Positions 56,531-64,000 of a stretch of DNA of 64,000 bases are shown piece after piece. The notes under the pieces are model-generated. The model was not told the DNA's origin and ran no database searches. It worked only from the letters and a program-made list of their open reading frames with translations. Position 1 is the stretch's first letter. The number at the start of each line of letters is the position of its first letter. This stretch comes from an uncultured Clostridia bacterium (lineage in GTDB: Bacteria > Bacillota > Clostridia > Lachnospirales > CAMVHY01). Location: positions 1 through 64,000 of the forward strand of contig CANEHT010000006.1 of assembly GCA_947427385.1 (NCBI GenBank), given 5' to 3'. Position numbers and translations under genes: made by a program.

Positions 56531-57175
56531 TTGTTTGAGAATAAAAAAGTTAATTTCTCCAAACTCATACATTTTGGTTTTACTTTTATCAATCAAAAAT
56601 ATATTTATGAAAAAATTTTGGATGAAAGTAAATTTAAGTTGATAGTTACTATTACGCAAGATGGAAAAGTTACTGCAAAAATTATTGACCCAGAATTAAA
56701 TGAACAATATATTTTACATAAAGTTAATGATGCCACAGGAAATTTTGTCGGTAATGTTAGATATGAATACGAACAAACGCTTAAAAAAATTTCTGATGAA
56801 TGCTTTGATGTATTTATATCCGAACAAGCACAAAAATTAATTTCGTACATAGATGAAAAATATCATGACCATTTGGAATTTTTATGGCCTAAATTTTCAC
56901 ACAATGCTATTTGGCGCAGAAAAGATAATCGAAAATGGTACGCATTATTGCTTGCTATCTCAAAACGTAAATTAGGAATTGACTCAGATGAAATCGTTGA
57001 GATAATAGATTTTCGCGTACAGCCACAAAAATTACAATCGCTACTGGATAACAAAATATTTTTTCCGGGCTATCATATGAATAAAAAACATTGGTGTACA
57101 ATTATTTTAAATAACTCTGTACCAACTGAAAAAATTTATGAGTTTATAGCGCAAAGTCGTTTACTTGCTACTTAA
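56531..57175 (+). CDS. MmcQ/YjbR family protein
   Basis: The 214 residues end with the YjbR fold: AIWRRKDNRKWYALLLAISKRKLG, EIVEIIDFRVQPQKL, and GYHMNKKHWCTIILNNSVPTEKIYEFIAQS, where HMNKKHW is the hallmark. The first 85 residues form an extra N-terminal domain (VTAKIIDPELNEQYILHKV). The start is TTG after CGGAGG. The family is DNA-binding-like, and its function is unknown. Confidence 0.85.
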   Translation: MFENKKVNFSKLIHFGFTFINQKYIYEKILDESKFKLIVTITQDGKVTAKIIDPELNEQYILHKVNDATGNFVGNVRYEYEQTLKKISDECFDVFISEQAQKLISYIDEKYHDHLEFLWPKFSHNAIWRRKDNRKWYALLLAISKRKLGIDSDEIVEIIDFRVQPQKLQSLLDNKIFFPGYHMNKKHWCTIILNNSVPTEKIYEFIAQSRLLAT

Positions 57176-57201
57176 ACTTCGCAGATGCGAAGTTTTTTTT
57201 T
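57174..57201 (+). terminator. Terminator after the YjbR-like gene
   Basis: AAACTTCGC, four bases, GCGAAGTTT followed by T. Confidence 0.88.
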
Positions 57202-57255
57202 ATGGGACACATTGGACAACATTTTCATAAGCTGTTATAAAAGGAGGCTATGAAA

Positions 57256-57621
57256 ATGGAAAAACTCGCGCTCGAATATTATAAAAATAGCTATAATTGT
57301 TCACAGTGTATATTAAAAGCGGCTGCCGATAGATTCGATATCGTTTTGCCTAAAAAATGTTTAAATATGTGTCGCGGTATTAATAATGGTTTTGGCGTTG
57401 GTTCAGTTTGTAGCGTATTAGTTGCTGCTATCATAACGCTCGGATTGTTTTTCAATGAACAATCACTTAAACGCGTCCGTATAAATTTTTTGAACGATTT
57501 TAATTCCAAATACGGAAGCTTAAATTGTGCGCAACTTAAAAGCAAAAATAATTGCGAAGAAATTATTTCTGACGTCGCTCAAATCTTAGAAAAAATTATT
57601 TTATCCAAATCAAATATTTGA
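57256..57621 (+). CDS. C_GCAxxG_C_C family protein
   Basis: The 121 residues match the C_GCAxxG_C_C family of small Cys-rich proteins: YNCSQCILKAAADRF near residue 14, KCLNMCRGINNGFGVGSVCSVLVAAI in the middle (the usual GCAxxG is modified to GFGVGS here), and a C-terminal YGSLNCAQL. Redox or metal binding is suspected, but no function is known. The ATG at 57256 suits the AAAGGAGG SD better than one two codons upstream. Confidence 0.85.
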   Translation: MEKLALEYYKNSYNCSQCILKAAADRFDIVLPKKCLNMCRGINNGFGVGSVCSVLVAAIITLGLFFNEQSLKRVRINFLNDFNSKYGSLNCAQLKSKNNCEEIISDVAQILEKIILSKSNI

Positions 57622-57685
57622 AAATTTTATTTTTAATTTTGTGCTATAATTTCTCTAAAATACTTGATAAAAGGGCAAATTTTAG

Positions 57686-59644
57686 ATGAATAATTATGAT
57701 AATGAAAGTATCTCGTCTTTAAAAGGTGCGGAACGTGTCCGAAAACGTCCGGCCGTTATCTTTGGCTCCGATGATATTGATGGTTGTCAGCATTCTGTGT
57801 TCGAAATTATTTCAAATTCTATTGACGAAGCACGTGAAGGTTTCGGTAAAAAAATCGAAATTCATCGCTATGCAGATGATTCAATTTCTGTAAAAGATTA
57901 TGGACGCGGAATCCCTGTCGATTTTAACCAAAATGAAAATTGTTATAATTGGCAGCTTCTATTTTGCGAATTATATGCCGGCGGAAAATTTTCTAATGTC
58001 GATGAACAAAATTATTCTTTTAGCTTAGGTTTAAACGGGCTTGGCTTATGTTCGACGCAATATAGTTCTGAATATATGGACGTAGAAATTTTTCGCGATG
58101 GCTTCAAATATAATTTACATTTCGAGAAAGGTGAAAATGTTGGTGGTTTACAAAAATCTAAAGCAAATCTTTCGGCAACTTCAACGTTTATAAAATGGAA
58201 ACCAGATCGTGAAGTTTTTACGTCTATTGATATTCCGCACGAATTTTTTGTCGATATTTTACGACGTCAAGCTATCGTTAATGCTGGATTATTATTTGAA
58301 TTTGTAGATGAAAAATCGGATAAAAAGCAAAATTTTATTTACCAAAACGGAATTAAGGATTACATAAATGAAATAAGTGCGGACAAAAATTTGACCGCAA
58401 TCTATTTTTTTAATCATGAGGCTTATGGCAAAGACCGCGATGATAAACAAAAATATAAACTCAAATTTGAAATTGCATTTTGCTTTAATAATGAAATTAA
58501 TTTAATGGAATATTATCATAATTCAAGTTGGCTTGAGTATGGCGGCTCGCCTGATAAAGCTGTTCGCTCAGCATTTTTATCGGCCATCGATAATTATTTG
58601 CGTGAAAATTCGCTTTACAAAAAAGATGAAAAAAAAATTATTTTTCAGGATATAGAAGACAGTTTAATTTTAATTTCAAGTTCTTTCTCAACCTCGACAA
58701 GCTATGAGAATCAAACTAAAAAATCAATTACAAACAAGTTTATTCAAGATGAAATGACAAATTATTTGAAAACGCAGCTCAAAATATTGCTCATAGAAAA
58801 TAAAGCTGACACCGAAAAAATTTGTGCGCAAATCCTCGCGAATAAACGCAGTCGTGAAACTGCTGAACGTACACGTATCAACATCAAGAAAAAATTAACG
58901 GGCAACATTGACATAAATAATCGTGTTGAAAAATTTGTTGACTGTCGTTCGAAAGATATAAACAAACGTGAAATTTATATTGTTGAAGGTGATTCAGCGC
59001 TCGGTGCGTGTAAACTTGGGCGTGATTCTGAATTTCAAGCGATTATGCCCGTACGTGGGAAAATTTTAAATTGCCTTAAAGCCAGTTTAGATAAGATTAT
59101 GGCCAGTGATATTATTATCGACTTGATAAAAGTTTTGGGTTGCGGTATTGAAATAAAGTCGAAGAATAAAGATTTGGTATCGTTTGATTTGGCAAAGCTT
59201 CGTTGGAATAAAATTATCATATGTACGGATGCGGATGTCGATGGTTTTCAAATCAGAACGTTAATTTTGACAATGCTTTATTGTTTGACACCAACACTTA
59301 TAAATGAAAAGAAAGTTTTTATTGCGGAATCACCACTTTATGAAATAAATTATGGCAAAAAAACTTTCTTTGCTTACACGGAAAAGGAAAAGTCCGATAT
59401 AATAAAAAAATTTGACGGTAAATATACAATTCAGCGCTCAAAAGGTTTAGGGGAAAATGAACCCGACATGATGTGGCAAACAACAATGAATCCGCAAACA
59501 CGAAAATTAATTCAAGTTTGCCCGGAAGAAATTGAACACACTCAAAAAATTTTTGATATGTTGCTCGGTACGGATCTTGAAAGCCGTAAAAATTTTATTG
59601 CAAATTTCGGTTACAAATATTTAGATTTGATTGACGTAAGTTAA
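57686..59644 (+). CDS. Type IIA topoisomerase ATPase/Toprim subunit (ParE/GyrB-like, divergent)
   Basis: The 652 residues have the GHKL ATPase motifs FEIISNSIDEA and DYGRGIP, but GLHGVG is altered to GLNGLG. The transducer domain follows; the Toprim domain has IVEGDSALGACKLGRD (usual DSAGG altered), AIMPVRGKILN and TDADVDGFQIRTL; the end has RSKGLGENEPDMMWQTTMNP. With its partner it forms a topoisomerase IV-like enzyme that passes DNA through double-strand breaks. It is neither canonical GyrB nor ParE; the motif changes mark a divergent clade. Confidence 0.9.
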   Translation: MNNYDNESISSLKGAERVRKRPAVIFGSDDIDGCQHSVFEIISNSIDEAREGFGKKIEIHRYADDSISVKDYGRGIPVDFNQNENCYNWQLLFCELYAGGKFSNVDEQNYSFSLGLNGLGLCSTQYSSEYMDVEIFRDGFKYNLHFEKGENVGGLQKSKANLSATSTFIKWKPDREVFTSIDIPHEFFVDILRRQAIVNAGLLFEFVDEKSDKKQNFIYQNGIKDYINEISADKNLTAIYFFNHEAYGKDRDDKQKYKLKFEIAFCFNNEINLMEYYHNSSWLEYGGSPDKAVRSAFLSAIDNYLRENSLYKKDEKKIIFQDIEDSLILISSSFSTSTSYENQTKKSITNKFIQDEMTNYLKTQLKILLIENKADTEKICAQILANKRSRETAERTRINIKKKLTGNIDINNRVEKFVDCRSKDINKREIYIVEGDSALGACKLGRDSEFQAIMPVRGKILNCLKASLDKIMASDIIIDLIKVLGCGIEIKSKNKDLVSFDLAKLRWNKIIICTDADVDGFQIRTLILTMLYCLTPTLINEKKVFIAESPLYEINYGKKTFFAYTEKEKSDIIKKFDGKYTIQRSKGLGENEPDMMWQTTMNPQTRKLIQVCPEEIEHTQKIFDMLLGTDLESRKNFIANFGYKYLDLIDVS

Positions 59645-59655
59645 AGGTGATAAAG

Positions 59656-61791
59656 ATGAAAAACACGACGGTGCAAAATATAACTGACACTTTAGAATTA
59701 AATTATATGCCGTACGCAATGAGTGTTATTGTTTCACGCGCTATTCCGGAAATTGACGGCTTCAAGCCTGCTCACAGGAAATTATTGTATATGATGTACA
59801 AAATGGGTTTGCTGAATAGCAATCGAATAAAATCAGCGGATGTTGTCGGACAAACAATGCGATTAAATCCACACGGCGATAGTGCAATTTATGAAACACT
59901 TGTACGCCTTACGCGTGGAAATGATGCGCTTCTGCATCCATTTATTGATTCAAAAGGAAATTTTGGCAAGCAATATTCATCTGATATGGCATATGCTGCA
60001 AGCCGATACACTGAAGTTAAATTAGCGCCAATATGTAATGAATTATTTGCAGACATTGAAAAAAACACGGTAGATTTTGTTGACAATTATAATGGTTCGA
60101 TGAAGGAACCATTATTGTTTCCCGTGTCATTTCCAAATATTTTAGTAACGGCCAATCAAGGAATTGCGGTTGGCATGGCAAGTAATATTTGCAGTTTTAA
60201 TTTGAAAGAAGTTTGCGACGCAACAATTGCTTTCATAAAAAATGATAACGTGTTCAAATTTATAAAGGCTCCAGATTTTTCAACCGGTGGCGAAATTATT
60301 TATGATGAAAATGAAATGCAAAAGATATTTGAAACGGGTCGTGGAGGTTTTAAAATTCGTGCGCGCTATCGTTTTGACAAAAAAAATTCGTGCATAGAAA
60401 TTTTTGAAATTCCGTACACGACTACGATTGAGGCGATAATAAATAAAATTATTTTGTTGGTTAAAACGAACAAGATTCGTCAAATAAATGATGTTCGCGA
60501 TGAAACAGATTTGAGTGGTTTAAAAATTGCGATTGATGTCAAAAAAAATTGCGACCATAAATTGTTGATGAATAATTTATTTTACATGACGCCACTTTGT
60601 GATACTTTTAGTTGTAATTTCAACGTTTTAATTGATGGCAAGCCGCAAACACTCGGTATAAAAAAAATTCTTGAATATTGGTATGAATTTCGATTTAAAT
60701 GTGTAACGCGCCGCATAAAGTTTGATTTAGAAAATTATCGTCGTCGTTTACATCTTTTAAATGGGTTACAAAAAATTTTACTGGATATCGATAAAGCGAT
60801 AAAAATAATTCGTCAGACTCATGAGGAAAAATTTGTGTTGCAAAATCTTATGGACGCATTTGATATTGATAAAATTCAGGCGGAATATGTTTGTGAAATA
60901 AAACTGCGCAATTTAAATCGCGAATATTTGTTAAATAAAACTTTGGAGCACGAAAATTTACAAAAAACGTTAAACGAACTTGAAAAAACATTGAGCGATA
61001 AAAATAAAATTGACAAAATAATTTGTGATGAATTAGCAAATGTTTCAAAAAAATATGCTCAACCGCGCCGCACTCAAATAGTTTCTGAGCAATTAAGTGC
61101 ACCGCAAATAGTCGATTGTCCGATAAAATTAATTTTAACGAAACAAAATTATTGCAAAAAAATCCTCAAATCTAATTCTGTTCAAAATTTGAAGGATAAT
61201 GACCAAATAATTTCAGAAATTGACGCGACAAATACTTCCGATATAATTTTTTTCTCAAATCAGCAAAATGTTTATAAATTAAAAGCGCACGAACTTAATT
61301 TTTGTAAAGCAGCAAATTTGGGCGAATACATGAAAAATTATTTAAAATTGCCTGACAATGAAAATTTAATTTTTATGACTGCTACAAAAGATTATGACGG
61401 AAATTTTATTTTTGTCTTCGAGAATGGTAAAGTTGCAAAAATAAAAGCACAATGCTACCAAACTAAACTTAATCGTAAGAAATTGATTAATTCTTATGGA
61501 AAAAATTCAAAACTTATTGGCATCGATTACATAAAAAACGACACCGATTATGTTTTAATTCGTGACGGCGAAAAAGCTGTTATGTTTAATTCAAAACTTG
61601 TTGCTACAAAAGTAACTAAATCTTCCAACGGTATTCAAGTTTTTGTCATGAAAAAGAAAAGTGTTATCACAAAATTTTTACGCGCTGAAAATTTTGTTTG
61701 TGACGACAAAGAAATTTATCGTATAAATAAAATACCGTCAGCGGGTAAAAAAATTTTGACTGACGGTCAAATTAATTTGTTTGAAAATTAA
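59656..61791 (+). CDS. Type IIA topoisomerase DNA-cleavage subunit (ParC/GyrA-like, divergent)
   Basis: The 711 residues show [29 protein letters not shown], the drug-contact region [14 protein letters not shown], and the cleavage Tyr in [12 protein letters not shown] near residue 112. A coiled coil (about 370-470) and a short C-terminal region without a GyrA box follow, so this is closer to ParC than GyrA. The ATG at 59656 follows AAAGGTG; the gene starts 12 bp after its partner. Its end overlaps the convergent asnS by 4 bp. Confidence 0.9.
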   Translation: MKNTTVQNITDTLELNYMPYAMSVIVSRAIPEIDGFKPAHRKLLYMMYKMGLLNSNRIKSADVVGQTMRLNPHGDSAIYETLVRLTRGNDALLHPFIDSKGNFGKQYSSDMAYAASRYTEVKLAPICNELFADIEKNTVDFVDNYNGSMKEPLLFPVSFPNILVTANQGIAVGMASNICSFNLKEVCDATIAFIKNDNVFKFIKAPDFSTGGEIIYDENEMQKIFETGRGGFKIRARYRFDKKNSCIEIFEIPYTTTIEAIINKIILLVKTNKIRQINDVRDETDLSGLKIAIDVKKNCDHKLLMNNLFYMTPLCDTFSCNFNVLIDGKPQTLGIKKILEYWYEFRFKCVTRRIKFDLENYRRRLHLLNGLQKILLDIDKAIKIIRQTHEEKFVLQNLMDAFDIDKIQAEYVCEIKLRNLNREYLLNKTLEHENLQKTLNELEKTLSDKNKIDKIICDELANVSKKYAQPRRTQIVSEQLSAPQIVDCPIKLILTKQNYCKKILKSNSVQNLKDNDQIISEIDATNTSDIIFFSNQQNVYKLKAHELNFCKAANLGEYMKNYLKLPDNENLIFMTATKDYDGNFIFVFENGKVAKIKAQCYQTKLNRKKLINSYGKNSKLIGIDYIKNDTDYVLIRDGEKAVMFNSKLVATKVTKSSNGIQVFVMKKKSVITKFLRAENFVCDDKEIYRINKIPSAGKKILTDGQINLFEN

Positions 61792-63149
61792 AATTCTGCA
61801 TTATTAACTGTACGCGGAAATGGAATTACGTCGCGAATATTTGAAATTCCGGTTAAGTACATAATAAATCGTTCAAATCCAAGTCCGTAGCCGGAATGTT
61901 TTACGCTACCAAAACGTCGTAAATCTAAATACCACCAATAATCATCAAGATTGAGATTTAATTTTTTCATTTTTTCTACAAGCAAATCATATCGTTCTTC
62001 ACGTTGACTTCCGCCAATAATTTCACCAATACCCGGTACCAAAAGATCCATAGCCGCAACAGTTTTTTCATCTTCATTAATTCGCATGTAAAATGCTTTT
62101 ATATTTTTAGGATAATCGGTAATGAAAACTGGTTTTTTAAAAACTTCGTCTGTCAGATATTTTTCGTGTTCTGTTTGCAAATCAACGCCCCAATTTATCG
62201 GATACTCAAAGTTTTTTTGTGCGCTTTCCAATAATTTTATAGCTTGCGTGTAAGTTATACACTCAAATTTTGAATTGATAACATTATTTAATCGCTCAAG
62301 TAAATTTGTATCGATAAATTTATTACAAAATTCAAGTTCATCATGTCCATTTTCTATGACATATTTGATTGCGTATCTTAACATATTTTCGGCAACTTTC
62401 ATACATTCATTTAAATCAGTGAATGCCATTTCAGGCTCAATCATCCAAAATTCTGCGGCATGTCGCGGCGTATTAGAATTTTCTGCGCGAAAAGTTGGCC
62501 CAAACGTATAAACTTTTCGAAATGCTGAAGCAAAAGTTTCGGCAGAAAGTTGACCACTTACTGTCAAGTAAGCCATTTTCCCAAAAAAATCTTCACTTGC
62601 ATCGTCAAAATTTTTTTTCAAAGTTGTTACGCGAAACATTTCGCCCGCGCCTTCACAATCACTTGTTGTAATAATTGGCGTATTGACGTAAATAAAATCG
62701 TTTTCACTAAAAAATTTATGAATTGCAATTGCGGCGAGCGAACGTATTTTGAAAACTGCCAAAAAAGTATTTGTACGCGGACGAAGATGTGCTATTGTAC
62801 GCAAAAATTCTAGTGAATGACGCTTTTTTTGCAATGGAAAATTTTCTGCTGCTTCATTTTCAATTTTAATTTTTTTTGCGTGTATTTCAAACGATTGTTT
62901 TTGGCCAAAACTTTCCGTAACCTCACCGCTAATTATAATACTTGAGCCAATTCCAAGTTTTGAAATAGCTTCATAATTTTCAAGTTCATTGTCAAAAACA
63001 ATTTGTATACATTTAAAACAACTTCCGTCATTTAGTTCGATAAAGCTAACATTTTTTGAATTGCGCAAAGTTTTTATCCAACCGCCTAAAACAACTTCGC
63101 TGCCAAGATATTTTTTATTTTCGTCAAATATTTCTTTTACTGTAATCAT
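61788..63149 (-). CDS. asnS: Asparaginyl-tRNA synthetase
   Basis: AsnRS charges tRNA-Asn in the cytoplasm. The 453 residues have an N-terminal OB fold ([23 protein letters not shown]), motif 2 region [24 protein letters not shown], and motif 3 [19 protein letters not shown] start with GGAGG upstream. It lies 13 bp after the WecA/MraY-type gene on the same strand. No T-box is present upstream. Confidence 0.98.
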   Translation of the reverse strand: MITVKEIFDENKKYLGSEVVLGGWIKTLRNSKNVSFIELNDGSCFKCIQIVFDNELENYEAISKLGIGSSIIISGEVTESFGQKQSFEIHAKKIKIENEAAENFPLQKKRHSLEFLRTIAHLRPRTNTFLAVFKIRSLAAIAIHKFFSENDFIYVNTPIITTSDCEGAGEMFRVTTLKKNFDDASEDFFGKMAYLTVSGQLSAETFASAFRKVYTFGPTFRAENSNTPRHAAEFWMIEPEMAFTDLNECMKVAENMLRYAIKYVIENGHDELEFCNKFIDTNLLERLNNVINSKFECITYTQAIKLLESAQKNFEYPINWGVDLQTEHEKYLTDEVFKKPVFITDYPKNIKAFYMRINEDEKTVAAMDLLVPGIGEIIGGSQREERYDLLVEKMKKLNLNLDDYWWYLDLRRFGSVKHSGYGLGFERFIMYLTGISNIRDVIPFPRTVNNAEF

Positions 63150-63162
63150 AAAAATCCTCCAC

Positions 63163-63999
63163 TTAAATTTTTAGTAACAAAATAATAATTGAAGTTAAAT
63201 TCAAACAAACATTTATCAAAAATAAATAGCGTACAACTTGATTCGTATTCATTCCTGATGCTAACAGTCGATAATGAATTTGTGTCGCATCAGGTTTGTA
63301 AAAAGGTTTATGCTGCAAAAATCGTTTTATTACCACAAAAATATTATCGAAAATTGGTACACCTAATGCCAAAATTGGAATGAATACCGAAATCACCGTT
63401 GCTTGTTTAAATGCACCATAAAGTGAAATCACGGCAAGCATGTATCCCAAAAAAGTTGCACCTGAATCACCCATAAATATTTTTGCTGGATGAAGATTGT
63501 ATTTCAAAAATCCTAGCACTGTTCCGATTAATAAAACTGAAATCATTGCGGGAATCGGTTGATTTTTATAAATTGCAACTATAAATAATGTAACGGAAGA
63601 TATACATGAAAAACCGCCGGCTAATCCATCTAAGCCGTCAGAAAAATTCATGACAGTTATAACGCCGAATACCCATAAGATTGTCAAAATAAATTGCAAA
63701 TAATTTGGGAAGAGGCAATAAGTATTATTAAATGGATTCATAAATCCTGTGAATCTTATTCCAACTGAATACAAAATAATTGCGGCGGTAACTTGAATTA
63801 TAACGCGTGGCATTATTCCGAATTCAAGTCCTTTTGTTTTATAGCAATCATCAATGATACCGATTGAGATAACTAACAAACTTCCAATTAAAATTGCAAT
63901 ATGTTTAGGATTATTAAGACCGACAAATAAAATGAAATTGATAGCAAAACTTATATACATAGCTAGTCCACCAATAAGTGGGACAGGTTTCTCATGCAT
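63163..63999 (-). CDS. WecA/MraY family undecaprenyl-phosphate glycosyl-1-phosphate transferase (5' end outside window)
   Basis: The visible 278 residues form about ten hydrophobic helices with the family motifs [35 protein letters not shown] and [15 protein letters not shown]. The enzyme loads a UDP-sugar phosphate on undecaprenyl phosphate in the membrane. [12 protein letters not shown] normally follows a first helix, so the Met at 63999 is internal and the gene starts beyond the window. WecA/TagO-type specificity (UDP-GlcNAc) is more likely than MraY, judged from the aspartate motif and lack of the MraY-specific N-terminus. Confidence 0.9.
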   Translation of the reverse strand: MHEKPVPLIGGLAMYISFAINFILFVGLNNPKHIAILIGSLLVISIGIIDDCYKTKGLEFGIMPRVIIQVTAAIILYSVGIRFTGFMNPFNNTYCLFPNYLQFILTILWVFGVITVMNFSDGLDGLAGGFSCISSVTLFIVAIYKNQPIPAMISVLLIGTVLGFLKYNLHPAKIFMGDSGATFLGYMLAVISLYGAFKQATVISVFIPILALGVPIFDNIFVVIKRFLQHKPFYKPDATQIHYRLLASGMNTNQVVRYLFLINVCLNLTSIIILLLKI

Positions 64000-64000
64000 T

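Overview
The window is low-GC (very A+T-rich) DNA from an anaerobic, endospore-forming member of the Bacillota. The sporulation and germination genes are spoIIE, yabP-yabQ-divIC, a spoVB-type flippase, a tandem Csp-type subtilase, small DUF1540 and YvrJ proteins, and a peptidoglycan-binding protein with a SpoIID-like region. A stand-alone [FeFe]-hydrogenase H-cluster domain and NhaC fit an anaerobe. Single-chain GlyS, frequent TTG/GTG starts, strong Shine-Dalgarno (SD) sites and tRNAs without encoded CCA point to Clostridia or a close relative. A YibQ-type deacetylase, more usual in diderms, leaves Negativicutes-like lineages open. I cannot name a genus. I see no prophage, insertion sequence or CRISPR array.

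Layout. 1-3.4 kb: end of a proline/glutamine-repeat membrane protein, then a CIRCE-controlled grpE-dnaK operon. 3.4-4 kb: dispersed palindromic repeat and four tRNA genes. 4-12.6 kb: carD-like gene, rsmA, lipase-like hydrolase, GNAT, glyS, dipeptidase, small membrane protein, spoIIE, tatD. 12.6-18.1 kb: tandem germination subtilase, murC, thiamine pyrophosphokinase. 18.2-20.5 kb: a large unknown helical-repeat gene split at an A14 tract. 20.6-30.6 kb: signal peptidase, YitT protein, secD-secF, DUF1540, degenerate LytM protein, PLP decarboxylase, recJ, apt, lepA. 30.6-38.4 kb: XRE regulator, beta-propeller and papain-like pair, smpB, spoVB-like, YibQ-like, NAGPA-domain protein. 38.5-45.5 kb: yabP-yabQ-divIC-ispE, yvrJ, dusB, mnmE-mnmG, two small unknown genes. 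45.5-51.7 kb: ABC-F gene with an attenuator-like leader, ATPase-PspC fusion, GNAT, rplM-rpsI, a duplicated repeat-bearing intergenic region, nhaC. 51.8-64 kb: small DUF3787-like protein, H-cluster protein, yraN, murA, cell-wall protein, lipoprotein, YjbR-like protein, C_GCAxxG_C_C protein, a divergent type IIA topoisomerase pair, asnS, and a WecA/MraY-type transferase cut by the window edge.

Most genes are housekeeping. The features most worth a second look are: a roughly 130-bp cloverleaf palindrome present four times; a diverged tandem duplication between rpsI and nhaC; an unknown gene whose repeats continue across a homopolymer frameshift; a promoter / leader-peptide / two-terminator region ahead of the ABC-F gene; a fused subtilase that keeps both catalytic triads; and an ATPase ORF running in frame into a PspC gene that has its own ribosome binding site. 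Many convergent genes overlap at their 3' ends with no intergenic terminator.
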